Shown piece after piece: positions 38,202 through 50,339 of a stretch of 64,000 nt of DNA. Source of the stretch: Hydractinia symbiolongicarpus. Lineage: Eukaryota; Cnidaria; Hydrozoa; Anthoathecata; Hydractiniidae. The notes below the pieces were generated by a model that ran no database searches, was not told the origin of the DNA, and saw only the letters and a list, made by a program, of their open reading frames with translations. The translations under genes were made by a program, and so were the position numbers. The DNA lies in contig NC_079886.1 of the NCBI RefSeq assembly GCF_029227915.1, positions 6,944,001 through 7,008,000 of the forward strand, read 5' to 3'. Numbering within the stretch: the stretch's first letter is position 1; each line of letters starts with the position of its first letter.

Positions 38202-41200
38202 ACTTGCCGCATATGTCATCTACGGTATTATTAGATGGTAAAAAATGTTTGTCATAAAAAGGACTTTTATATAAATATAATAGCTAGTCCTTGACTCATA
38301 GAAATAGCTGCGGATATCTGCCTATTGTGTACATATGTTCGCTGCAAAAGGGTATCAATTTAGCTGGCACTCTCTAAACAAAATATGAGTATCAATTAAA
38401 ACAATAGTTGTAAGTCCCGTAGAAACTCTAATTTAGCAGACGAATAAATAGATAACTGAGAAAAAAAACAACAAGGACGTTTTGGTTCGTAACACGTGTT
38501 TCGTACACTTTAGCAAGCATATCTTACAGACGAAAAATAGATTGGTAAAAGTCGACTTATGATTGAATCTTATGCTTGAATAAGGTTTTTCTTGAAGAAT
38601 CAGTCAAAAAGATTTCGAATTATCGTTTGGAGTAGACAACATTCTTTTAGGCGATTGCGTGCCTTTGTTTGGGGTATGTTTTAGTAGCATTTTTAGTAGA
38701 AATTTATGATTTAGATAAGGTGGTCAATGTAATGCCAACCATAGACCTTTATGTGACCATCAGTAATTTTTTTCGTATTTCATATGTTCGATTCAATTGT
38801 TTTGCTTCAACCATCACTGTTAGTAAAATTGTTTTACAAATAAAACAATTTTAGTAATTTTTTAGTAAATTGTTTATAAATAAAACACAATTTTAGTAAA
38901 AATCTTTCTTTTTTTTATTTCGTTATTTACTTTATTAATATTTTTACTATTTATTTCGTGTTTTTTAATTATTCTATGATATTACATATTATAGACACTG
39001 TAAATTGCTTTAGACGGAAAAAATATTAGGAAAATCATTTTTTCTTTGTCTGTTCCCTACTTTTAGATCCACAGGTGAAATGGTGTGATAATTATTTTCA
39101 TCCCACAAATTGTTCCTCTACTTTAAAAGCGTTTTTGTAAAAGTCGAACCTCACATATCAACCTTTTCATGTGAAAAAAAGGTGATGTAAAATCTGCAAG
39201 AATGTAAAAAATATTTTTTGTATATGATGTTATATTGTTTCAGTTTGTCTAAAAAGTAGAAAATTAGGTTCAATTTTTTCTTCAACTCGCTCTTACGCCT
39301 TTTCTCTCGCTTTCACACACGTCACAGTAACAGAAAACTGAAACAAAGTCCCAGGAATGAGATCGTGCCCGAGGTTATTTAAAAGGTAGTGGGGATTCAA
39401 TTAATTATAGCGGATGAACTGTAAAATGTACACATATTAAACCGATACTTTTGATGTCTATACAAGGTGGTCACTCCTAAAATCTTTTAAAATAAGTACA
39501 AACGCTCAAAGGTATGTCCGGCTTTATTTGTATCATTCTCCTGAAATATTACCATCCAAAATATGGCATGTTTTTATTCCTTGTCTGCTGTTTTGACCTA
39601 AATTTAGGCTCCAAACATCATGAAACCTCTTAAAATTGTAAAGTAAATTTAAATCTGCTGGAGTGTTTAAACTGCTTGGGATGAAACCACAAACGGCTGC
39701 TACGTGGGATTATGTTAATTGGGGGAGTTTTTATGTCCAGCGAGTATAATGTGTACATTTTTTGTACAAAATTAACTGAACTAGAGAATTTTTTTCACGC
39801 GTTGCAGGTTAAATGAATACTTCAACAAAGATAAATGGAAATAGTACTCTACACTATAAAATAAAGGACTATTAATACGTTATTTCGACCTTCTTCACCT
39901 GTTGTCTGTAATCAAATTGGAACAGCACCATAAAAGGCTTGATACATATCCCCGTATATTTCAGTCCGCTGTTCGGGACTCCAGAGTAGCTACATAATTT
40001 TATATAAGGATTTTGTAAGCATATACAGGCTCCGATGGTTGATTTTTGAAGCATAGAATACTAGAGATATTGGTCAGTCTTGGCTGTATTTACTGTATGT
40101 ACTTTCTTCTTGTGTGTTCTCTCTGATGCCCAGGACATGTTCAGGACGTCCAAATGCAAAAAGCCTAACAAGTCCTAGGGACGAGGTTGTTTTCTTATAT
40201 TTTAATTAGATCTTTTTCTTTTTCTTCCTTACTATATTATCTTAATAAGATCTTGTTCTTTTTAAAGCTAAAAACAGCACCATTTCATCTATCGATAGAG
40301 TTTTATAAGGCCAGATTTTACCTCGTCCACAGGATTCTTACACCCTATGATATTCGGAATATTAGAGGCGTAGAAGCGCCCCTTGAGACGAGACATGAGA
40401 GATTTGAGTGTTCGATAATTATAATGTAAGCATACTCTAGACCTAATTGTGTTTTTCAAACGAGCATACTTAATTTCAAATCTTCACTTTCTTGTGCGAC
40501 AAAACATCATGCTGCATTTTCTACGATGGCCCCTATGGCTCGCTTCTCTTCTTAATAAAAACACGTCTCTTCTTAGTCAAAATACTTCTCTTCAAAAGAG
40601 GAAATCTTTTGTTCGAAACACTTTTCTTCCCAAGTAAGAAATACTTTTTCTCCGTGAACCCAAAATATTCCCGTACGCAATTCTGGCCCGGAATATTGTT
40701 TGAGCTAGATTGTGACAACTCACGTTTCCGAATAAATGACCGAGCACCCTCGCTCCCAGGGATTTTCCCGATCATCTCTTATATATCGAAAAGGCAAAAA
40801 ACGACACACCTGTTCCTGGCTATAAAAAAGATCAAGTGGTCTTAGTAATTACTAACTCTAAATTTAATAGGTGAAATAAAATTATATGGTGGTATTCCGT
40901 TTCTTAATAAGAAATTCTAATTTGGCTGGTCATTATTCCTATTTATGTATTGTTCTAAACAAAAGACCTATTGTTTTAACTTAAAACCCCAGCCTAATAT
41001 TCTTATAAAGCACATTTTTTGTAAAGAAAAGGTATGTTATAGTTTGCTTGGTTGACATTACCATGATTTTGAGGACTCTGGGCAGCCATTTTTTTTGCTA
41101 TATAATGTGTCTATTGATGAGTTACTGATCTGTATTGATTCGTGATATTATTTTATTCGTGCACATGCACCGGAACCTGTACAATATACAGATGCATGTA

Positions 41201-44200
41201 AATTGAGCACGTATTAGTTCAGCATGACCCTGTTATATCTTTCACTCATATTAGAGCACCAGTTTGTGTGATTATTTGTTATATGAAGGTTTTTGGTGCT
41301 ATAGGAAATGGATAGATGAGGTACTAGTATCTGAAAGATTAGTTTCGAGAGCAATATAATACTCTGCTTGCATTTTATTTAGATTTGAAGAAAATGATTA
41401 TTTTAAAAACGAGACAATTCTTAGAAAGCTCAGCTATATAAAAAGGGTTGACCTTCACTTTCAGTTCACAATTGAGACACTTAACGAACAGAAATGTTTA
41501 CGAAATTAGGTAATTTGTTCCACCTTTTGCTAAGGAAGTTAGGGATAAGAAACATTTTTGTTATCGACCTCTAATTTAGTTTGACATAGTTAGGAAATTC
41601 GGGAAAGGTCTTTTCGAACAAATGTGAATAAAAACCGCGGTCGCCGTTTTGACAATCATGAGAAATGTTTCACCTTTTTCTAAGCATTCATTAAGCAACT
41701 TTTCTATCAAATTTAAAAAAATTCTTTAGCAACACAAGTACCTTGTCAAAATAAAAGTTGTTTTTCAAAATTAAGTGTAACCTTCTAAGACAACATCGTA
41801 TACAAAGAGAACTCAGGTAACGTCACATGGCATATTGGCTCAACCGTTTTTTGGTCATGATTTTCTTGACTTTTGGGACCTGATAAATGTAGCTAATAAA
41901 GAAGCAAGAGATGTACCACGTGTGTCAACAAACATAAGGAAATTTTGAAAAGCATCGCATTCAAGATGGCGGTCAATAAGAACTCTTGAAACTAATCAAA
42001 AAGAATGTGTCGAATAAAAATAACTTTTTTCGAGTTTCTGATGTCTTTTTTTTCAATCCATAATGACACCAAATCATTTCATAATGAAAGTGTGATCAAT
42101 TACCTTAAATTTGATTGGTTCAGAGAAAAAATGAAAACAGATGAATATTACAAAAAAACACATTCAATGTGTTTAGGAATAGATATTCGTTGAATAATTA
42201 AAAAGGCGTCTCTTTTGATGAAAGGTGTTAGGCTGAAGATAATTCAAGCAAATCCAGTTTTCATGTTTGAAGAAATATATAAATTCTGATTCAGATAAAC
42301 ATTTGGCGGATAATATGTTTATTTTTCTTTTAGTTTAAAGAAATATCAAGGAAATGTTCGAGCTTGGAGGTAATGTTTCAACAATAAAGAAGTGCATGAA
42401 GTGCATGCTTTTCAAAAATAAATAAATATTTATTCTATTTTTTATCTTTATTTTAAATATTTTTAAGCTTTACTATTACGTTTCTTCTTTATTTATTACA
42501 ATAGTTTTTGTGACATACTTTTCACTACGTCTGAGGGCAGATTAATTGCTCTCACCCGCTGTGTCTCTTCAAAGTAAAAGAAAACAGTAGAACCATGGAA
42601 AAGAAAAGTACAATTTCTCTTGCGTAAGTATTTTTAATATTGTTTCCGTTTGTTTATGTTAGTAATAATCTGTCCAAATGCTCTGAAAGCTAAAATAAAA
42701 GGAGAAATCAACATTGCTAAGTTTATACACATGATAACAGCCACGAGTGTCTGAAAAAACAATGGCAAACGCACAAACTGCTAGCTCTCGTTTCGTATTT
42801 ATAAATTCTCCTCCAAAGGTGCTTTTATTGTTAGTCTCTCTCTCTTTCTCTCTTTACAAAAGGTTTTTAGTTATTAACATTACATAAATCAAACAATTTC
42901 TGAAATATCCATCCCATTTAGCTTAAATAGCTATAGACGAACTAAACAGCATTCATTATTTGCCATCAAAATAAATATATTTGGAATTGATCGTCGGAAG
43001 GAGTGTTAAGAGAAACAATCTTTCTTAAAGTGGGATAAAAAACATCACTTAAGCTACACCCAAATCTACACGTTTTTTTTAAGAACGTCAAAGTTTTAGC
43101 TTAGCCATGATGTGCTTATATTTTCACTCTTTAGGCCTCGAATGTTTTTATCCAACTTTTTCAAAAAGGCGGGAAATATAGAGTCAAATTTACAGATGAT
43201 GGTGAATATTTTTGAAGCGAAAATAAATAAATAAATAAATATCTTATTCTGAATATAGACTAGACTCATAGCATTTTGTTCTTAAAATCTCAAACAGAAC
43301 AGGCTAAGTACGTTCTTAATATGTTCTTATTATTTCAGTTAAATCTCAGCCTTAACGTTCTTTGAAAATTGGTTGTTAAAGGAAAAGGATATGTGATTGG
43401 TTTCTGTTTTCTTTTCTCCGTTATAAATTAATGAAAGTGCGCACACCAATTTACTGCGCACACAAGGGTGGGATAGTTAAAATATGGGCAGGAAGTATTT
43501 CCCTCCCATATTATGTAAAAGTTTACCATGCATTTTATTTCATCACAAAAGTGCGACAGAAATGAGGTGAATAAAAACAGATTTCTCAAATTCGAATTTG
43601 AAAGTTAACTTATAAAAAATCCAGTTAGCCCACTGCTGTGATATGTTCCGTAAATTCAAACATCTTGAATTTGCTAGCTACTGTGATGTGCTTCTGAGTT
43701 TAAGTCACATTATATGAACGTCTATCATTAATATTTCTCGCCTCATTCTTGTTTGTGAAAAGAAATATATATTTTATATTCAATTTTGTACTTGATACTT
43801 TGGATGAAATTTGACGGCATAAATTGTGCTTTGTGCTTTCAACATCCGCCCTAACTACAAAAATATGTATCTCCTAGGAGGACCAAATTTGCCTAGATGT
43901 CACTGTAGAAAGAGTAGAACATTTTATGCTTAAAAAAGCTTTTCTCCTTGTAACTTTAAATAAAAATATATAAACACAATTTGTCACTTCAGAAAAAAGC
44001 CTACTTACGATTACGAGAAAGATACTATTCTCCTGGTCAGCAAACGTCACGTGATACTTTTAAACCAATTACAGGTCCGTATTTTTCAGGGTAGCTATAA
44101 TGATTTAAAGGAAATCAAGCCGTTCACGCAGTCACCTCATCATAAGTAGAGGCTAAATTTTTCGTAAAATCTTTGTCTTTTAACTTCAAAACCTGTCATA

Positions 44201-45332
44201 TTGCGCAGTTTTAGGAGAGTTTTTGCTAGTTTAGCTTTAGTTTAATTTAAATACTTTAAATAAGTTCTTTGTTTAGCCAAAGCTTCTTCTGTGAGAGCTT
44301 GACCGTGAAACGTTTGTGTTTCCCTTAAGTGAAAGTTATACCGCGTGACATTCCGATCGGGAGGATTGTCGTGACTGCATACAAGAAAAAAAAATGATGA
44401 CATAGTTACCGAAAGTATTTTTATGTTGCCTGATGCATCAAACGATACATTTGCGTCATCAACGTAAATGAGAAGCCATTAAATCAACAATACATAGATT
44501 CTCTTTTGTTCAATAATTACTTCAAATAAAAACAGCGTCTGAAAAGATGAAAATGTGTTGAGCTTTTAAATGACATTAATAGTAAAAGAAAGAAGAAATT
44601 ATTTTTGTTTTGTATGGAATGGTGCATGTATGGAGATGTTATGCCTGTGTTTTCAACTTAGTTTTTGTTTTTGTTTGTGTTTCACGAGAGTAGATAAAAT
44701 TTGATGCTGATGAAGTTTCTGAACATGAGTTTGTTTTGTGCAATAATGCATGTATGTTTGTGTTTTCGCTTGCTTTTTTTGTCTTGTTTTTGTTGTTGTT
44801 GTTTTTGTTGTTGTTGTTGTTGTTGTTATTGTTTTTTTCCTCAAATATGATGTGTCCTTTAGATATAAATGTATATGTGCGTTTTAAGCCACATTGTGAA
44901 GTGTGTTTAATGAAAAGTTTATTATTGAAACTAAAAACATCCAGCGGACATCAGCAAAGATTTTTACTAGCATAATAAGATAACATCTTTCTTTTAAGCT
45001 TTTTCTACTACAAGTTATTCTTAAAGCGAAAATAAGAATGAGGTTTGTAATGATGTAGGGAACAGGCTTTGTATTTTTGCATGCTTTTTCATGGCTTGAT
45101 AGTTGGACTTCATCACGTGAAAAACGTTTTCTTTATTGAGCAAAAATTATGTTGCAATGTCAATAAAATGTTGTTGTTTTTGTTAAAATAAATGTTTATT
45201 TATTAAGCATAACGTTTATAAGCAGCAAGGGAATTTTTAAAGCATACTCTAAGAATATTGGTCGGTCTTGGTGAATCATTCTGATGCGTATTTTTTTCAT
45301 GGGTATTTTATTAGACTATAGTGTTAATAATA
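38202..45332. other. Long gene-poor region
   Basis: No convincing exon on either strand. Diverged dispersed repeats: about 40030-40290 and about 45235-45450 share GATATTGGTCAGTCTTGG and AAGCTAAAAACAGCACCATTTCAT-type blocks. (TTG)n stretches occur near 44788-44830. CAAGATGGCGGTC near 41962 resembles a YY1 site. Frames at 40187-40845 and 42005-42193 are unrecognised and probably chance. Confidence 0.4.
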
Positions 45333-45370
45333 ATAGTGTTAAATTAAAGACACCTTTAATTTAACACTAT
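45333..45370. other. Perfect 17-bp hairpin
   Basis: The arms ATAGTGTTAAATTAAAG and CTTTAATTTAACACTAT are exact reverse complements separated by ACAC. It sits within a diverged dispersed repeat and has no neighbouring gene. Confidence 0.85.
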
Positions 45371-47159
45371 CCTATTGTTTGGCCATGTGTTATTATACAT
45401 TCGTCCTTGTTGCTGTTATTTTGAAGCTAAAAACAGGATCATTTCATAACAATATACTAAAAGAATATTGTGTAGAACAGTAGAAAAATAAAAACAATGA
45501 CCAGCCTGGATAGAATTCTGATATTCTTTTCAAAAACGCATGTAGTTTTTAAAGTTATTTATCCAATAAGTATAACTTTACCATTATCTAGCATTTTTGT
45601 GCGTCTTCACTTGCTTGATGTAGTCGTGCCTTATTGATCAAACTTATTGCTATTGTACATAATAAGATAAATTCTGGAAGTCATGTTATCAAAGGAAAAT
45701 ACGTGAAAATATAAATTTATACGTTTTATATCAAAGAATGTAAAAATATAATATCTTTAGCACTGTAGGCACTAAGCTCATTCCTCCGACTTTTCCGCTT
45801 CAGGATGTATTTAAAAGGAAGAGAAGAAAAAGCACTGTGGACGAGATTAAACGGCTGCAAAACTTCATAAATACATGGAAAAAAGTCGTGCAGCACTTTG
45901 GTTTTTAGCTGCCCATTTAACTGATTAGCTGATGTTTCCGTAAATCTGTTTCGTTCAGAAAACACTCCAATTAAAACCTGTTAAGTCATACGATTTTTGC
46001 TACAATTATAAATTGAATCTACCCATCGCAACATAAACTTAAAATCCTAAAATTAAGGCAGTAAACATCAAATTAATATAACAAAAGTCTTCAAATATTC
46101 AAAATATTCAATGTGTTATAAGATATTGATTTCGGGTTTTTAAATCGACCAGCAGGCCTGGCTTTGTTTTATTACTTCTTGTGTGCATTGTTCACTGACC
46201 ACAACTATTTTTGTATGACAGAGAAATATGCGTCGAGTCACTGTGGCTTGTTTTTTTATGCATTAGTCATATGTCGCAATTTCTTGTCTGTCAATATCAA
46301 AATTGATGCACAACTTTAGTTTCCTAAAACAACACAAAACAGACGTGGAAAGAACCTGATAAAGCTTTTCTGCGTCTCAATAAAATACCATGGCACATTC
46401 TAACGTTTCTTTCATGTTAATTGGTTATAATGGCATTTTTGAAGATATATATAATATTATTCATTCACACACACACATCCAACATTTGTTGGCTTCTTAC
46501 CTGAAAGAAAACCACAAATATATCTTTATAGAAATATAATATTTGAAGCTACCGCCTTTTTATTGCAAATTTCGGTCACTATTATAATTTAAATGTTCAC
46601 ACAACATGATGTTAATTAGCTAATTGCTTTCAATCAAATTCAATTAGCTAGCTAGTATCAATAAAATTGTGGAGCTAGGAGCATATATTTTGTTATTTGA
46701 TAAGAGCTTAAGAAAGTAATAATGACAATAATAACGAAGTATTTGAGGTTTCTACAGCCTGACGTAAGTAAGGAACAAGAAATTGTTCCCAGCATCATTT
46801 AAGGTTAGCAATGACACACAAAAGTCACATTTGTTTTAATTAACAAGCATGGGTGAACATTCACTTCTAAACTCATAAAAGTCAGTCAAACTTAAGATTG
46901 GTCTATATCCATAATCTCTCTCTTAAATCTTTTGGGGAATGATAAATCCAAAATAATAATGGTGTTAATTCATGGAATTTAAATGATTAATAATTACTTC
47001 GCAAGCGCAAGCGCACGCGCATTAGAACTTTATGTAACTCTCACGTAACTGCGGTCCAGGCTAATATTATTTTTAGTTATGCATATATATGTCTTTGAAT
47101 GTCTTAACTTACAGCCTTTGAAAACGATATATATTTATAGACATGGTACTATTTTTATT

Positions 47160-47690
47160 AAACTTAAAAGTTATATATATTATATATAGATTTGTTTTAG
47201 CACCAAATATAGTTTCAGCGTCATATATATATACTTTCAACATTATATATATTTTCAACATCATATATAGTTTCAACATCATATATAGTTTTAACATCAT
47301 ATGTAGTTTCAAATCACATATAGTTTCAACATCATATATAGTTTCAACAACATATATAGTTTCAACAACATATATAGTTTTAACATTATATATAGTTTCA
47401 ACAACATATATAGTTTCAACATCATATATAGTTTTAACATCATATATGGTTTCAAATCATATATAGTTTCAACATCATATATAGTTTCAACAACATATAT
47501 AGTTTTAACATCATATATAGTTTCAAGTCATATATAGTTTCAACATGATATATAGTTTCAACATCATATATAGTTTCAACATCATATATAGTTTCAACAT
47601 CATATATAATTTAATCCAACGGTCTATATAGCTCCATTTTAGCAGCAAATATAGTTTCTTTTAAAACATATATAATTTCATTTCCTATAG
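47160..47690. repeat. AT-rich 17-18 bp minisatellite
   Basis: About 25 imperfect units of CATATATAGTTTCAACAT, with variants AACAACATATATAG, AACATTATATATAG and shortened AAATCATATATAG. The ORFs read from it on both strands (YIVSTSYIVST-type) are repeat artefacts. Confidence 0.9.
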
Positions 47691-48681
47691 CAAAATTCGT
47701 TCTAGTCCACAGAACTTATGTCAATGAATATTTGGGAACAATATGTATAATGCTAAACAAAAGAAAAAAACAAAAAATGTAATATAATAAACAATGCAAA
47801 TAAAGAGAACTTGGAAAAGGCAAGAAAGTTGGCATTGGCAAAAATACAAATCAATTATGTCACATCCAACTAAAAGAATTTATTGCATAACATATCTCAT
47901 AAAGAATAAAGTAGGTAAATGAACATAGATGACAAATATCAACGCTCATCCAAAAAAATCACATATATGATCAACTATATATAAAAATTTTAGTGCATAT
48001 CGGCTATTATTTCTGCATATATCGGTGTGTTGTAACATTTACATTACATGAAATTCTTTGTTTATGGATTTAGAAGATAATTCTAAACATCTCTCAAGTG
48101 TGTAATAACAACCAAAGGAAAAGGCGTGTTCGTTCATTTCTGGTCTGTACAAACACACTAGGTAATCAGAAACTTTTGGTTGTTTGCTGAACTTGAAACG
48201 TAGAAATGTAATTATCTCTATTGTTTATTATTATTAATTAAGGAGCCAGATTTAGTTCTTAGGAAGGAAACATGTAGTGCTAATGAGATTAACGTGTTTT
48301 TATAGATTAGTGAGAACAAAAATAAGTTTGTCGTGCTGTGTAATGATGGGACTGTAGTTACAATGAGAATATTTTCTTTCTGTCATGTTGCTTTGTGGGA
48401 CTTGAGAAGTTTCGTGGCCTCTATCATCGTCTTCGTTGTTGTTGTTTTTGTTATTTTTTGTTGTTGTTGTTGTTGTTGTTATTGTTGGTGACAATGATGC
48501 TGTTGTGTTTATTACCTGTTCTTTTTAATGTCATTGTTTTTATCACATGATCGCTATTTTTGTTTTGTTTTAGGTTTTTTATTGCATTGCAATTTCTTCT
48601 TTTTTAGATAAAATAAACACCATAAACGCTAAAAACATTTGTAAACAAAGCATAAACAAACAAACAAACAAACAAACAAAC
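47691..48681. other. Upstream region of the MGCC protein gene
   Basis: A (TTG)n stretch lies at about 48433-48487. TTTCTTCTTTTTTAG at 48593-48607 is a strong acceptor, so the mRNA probably starts its last 5' UTR exon at 48608. (AAAC)n immediately precedes the ATG at 48682. Confidence 0.5.
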
Positions 48682-49161
48682 ATGGGTTGTTGTTTACCGA
48701 CATTGATGTCACCTGAAAACGTTATTACAGAAGAAGACGGTAAATTTCAGTTTCGTATTCCCACTGGAGGTCTGACAATAATAAGAGGCTACATTCAACA
48801 AGACATTCCGGGTGGTACCTTATTTGTGACTAACAATTCCTTAGTGCACTGCACCAAATGCTGTGGTTATAACCGAATGAGCTTTCCTTTAATTGAAATC
48901 AAAGAACTACAATGCTTGGATAATTTTGGAAGTTCTTGCAATATCACCTTTCCCTGTTGTAGACAATGCCCGGATAGTTATATAGTATTTCGAACTAGAA
49001 TAGATGGAAAAGAGCATCAGATTGGCATAAAAGTGAAGGACTGTGAACAGGTGATAAAGAGATTGGGTAAAGTTGCAAAGAAATTGAAACGACAGCTAAG
49101 TGTTATTGCTGAAGAAATTTCAGCGAAAGAGAAAGATGACGCAAATTTGGATTATACATGA
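48682..49161 (+). CDS. Small predicted membrane-anchored Cys-rich protein (MGCC N-terminus)
   Basis: Single-exon 159-aa frame, ATG preceded by (AAAC)n, a good eukaryotic start context. MGCC is a classic dual acylation signal: Gly2 for N-myristoylation, Cys3 and Cys4 for palmitoylation, predicting attachment to the inner face of a membrane. The middle (residues 45-118) alternates short hydrophobic strands: GTLFVTNNSLVH, MSFPLIEIKELQCL, YIVFRTRI, HQIGIKV. It then enters a basic helix, CEQVIKRLGKVAKKLKRQL. This layout resembles a GRAM/PH-like lipid-binding fold (inference). Two Cys clusters, CTKCC (57-61) and PCCRQC (91-96), could bind metal or be further acylated. No family is recognised. The good start, composition and upstream acceptor suggest a real gene. 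AATAAA occurs at about 49539 and 49560. Confidence 0.8.
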   Translation: MGCCLPTLMSPENVITEEDGKFQFRIPTGGLTIIRGYIQQDIPGGTLFVTNNSLVHCTKCCGYNRMSFPLIEIKELQCLDNFGSSCNITFPCCRQCPDSYIVFRTRIDGKEHQIGIKVKDCEQVIKRLGKVAKKLKRQLSVIAEEISAKEKDDANLDYT

Positions 49162-50249
49162 AAAAGTAGCTAAGCTTGTCGCATACGAATTAGTTGCCAT
49201 GGCAGAAACTTAACCACCTATCAGATGCATGTACACAGCAATAACGTCACGCTTTGGTGAGCTTGTTATAATTAAAATCCAAGGTTTGTATAAAAGGAGA
49301 TGTTTACAGATACCGAATCAGAAAAGCGTAAAATATTTGTAAAATCGAACATTAAGGAGTTAGCTGCATATGTAACAAAGCAGACACTAGTACTGTTAAA
49401 ACAAATAGAGGGGAGGATCTGGACCTTACTGCATTGCGTAAGAAGAATCACCATTTTCAGTAGCCTTTAGTTTCAACAGTGGATTCAATTGAGCGATGAA
49501 GAAGTCCTCACATCATGCCACCAAAGACGCTCTATTTTAATAAATTTTAGGCGAACGTTAATAAAGTAAAACAAAAGACCTTTTACAGTGTTTTATTTTA
49601 AGTACTTCTACGTTTATTTTATTCCGTAGAATAGTGACGTAAGAAAAATATTTTTTTTTTTAGAAATACAAAAATGATCTAAAATACTCGATTTTCTTAA
49701 ATTTAGAAAACATGGCCAAACAACTCAGCCTAAATTGCTGGTTGAGCTTTGCATTTCTAAAAAAACTTTATTCGCTGTTTTGTTATTTCATGAGTGAACG
49801 GTACAAGTTGCATCAAGAATTATGCCAATAAATGGAAAAATCCACTTCAATATGGTATCACGTCGGTTCAAAACGCACGCGCAAAGCTGTGCAATGCTTT
49901 GGCACGCGTTTTTCATTTAATGAGCGCAAGAAGTGTTGTGAACTTGCTTGACTCGCCGCCAATTTGACTTTGCATGCGCATGTCTGTTTTCATTTAAAAA
50001 TATGCTGCGGGGATGCGCGATGGTAAGTTCGTCATACTTAGCAATCAAAACTTTCGGCCCAAGAGTGTTTCATAGAGTGGTTGCAGACAATAAAGCTAAT
50101 TTAGAGAATAGAGACAGGGGAATGAAATACGGTTTTTCACCATATACAATGACTAGAATGTATTCACTAAAAAAAACCAATGATCACCTAAGGGGCTTTG
50201 CCGAGATCTCGCTTCTATTAAAAGATTTCTCATGAAAAGTGAATTGCGA
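49162..50249. other. Downstream intergenic region
   Basis: 3' UTR of the MGCC gene up to the AATAAA motifs near 49540-49565. The frame at 49948-50235 borders repeat sequence and has no recognisable motif. Confidence 0.4.
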
Positions 50250-50339
50250 TCACATGAGAAAAAAGCCATCCCGGTTTGCCGAGAGCCCGCTTTGTTGAAC
50301 CGAGATCTCGGTTAGACGGGCTGGGAATTTCTTATGTGA
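50250..50339. mobile_element. 90 bp palindromic MITE-like element
   Basis: Ends TCACATGAGAAA and the complement of TCACATAAGAAA are inverted. Inside is a perfect 16-bp palindrome AACCGAGATCTCGGTT at 50298-50313, and GGTTTGCCGAGAGCCCG pairs imperfectly with the right half. A related CCGAGATCTCG occurs nearby at about 50202-50212, suggesting a neighbouring fragment. Confidence 0.55.

Noticed and set aside
47109-47600. Regularly spaced repeats that might suggest a CRISPR-like array
   Set aside because: Units abut without unique spacers, and the context is eukaryotic; it is a minisatellite.
49948-50235. 95-codon frame beside a palindromic repeat
   Set aside because: No recognisable domain, and it overlaps repeat-like sequence.
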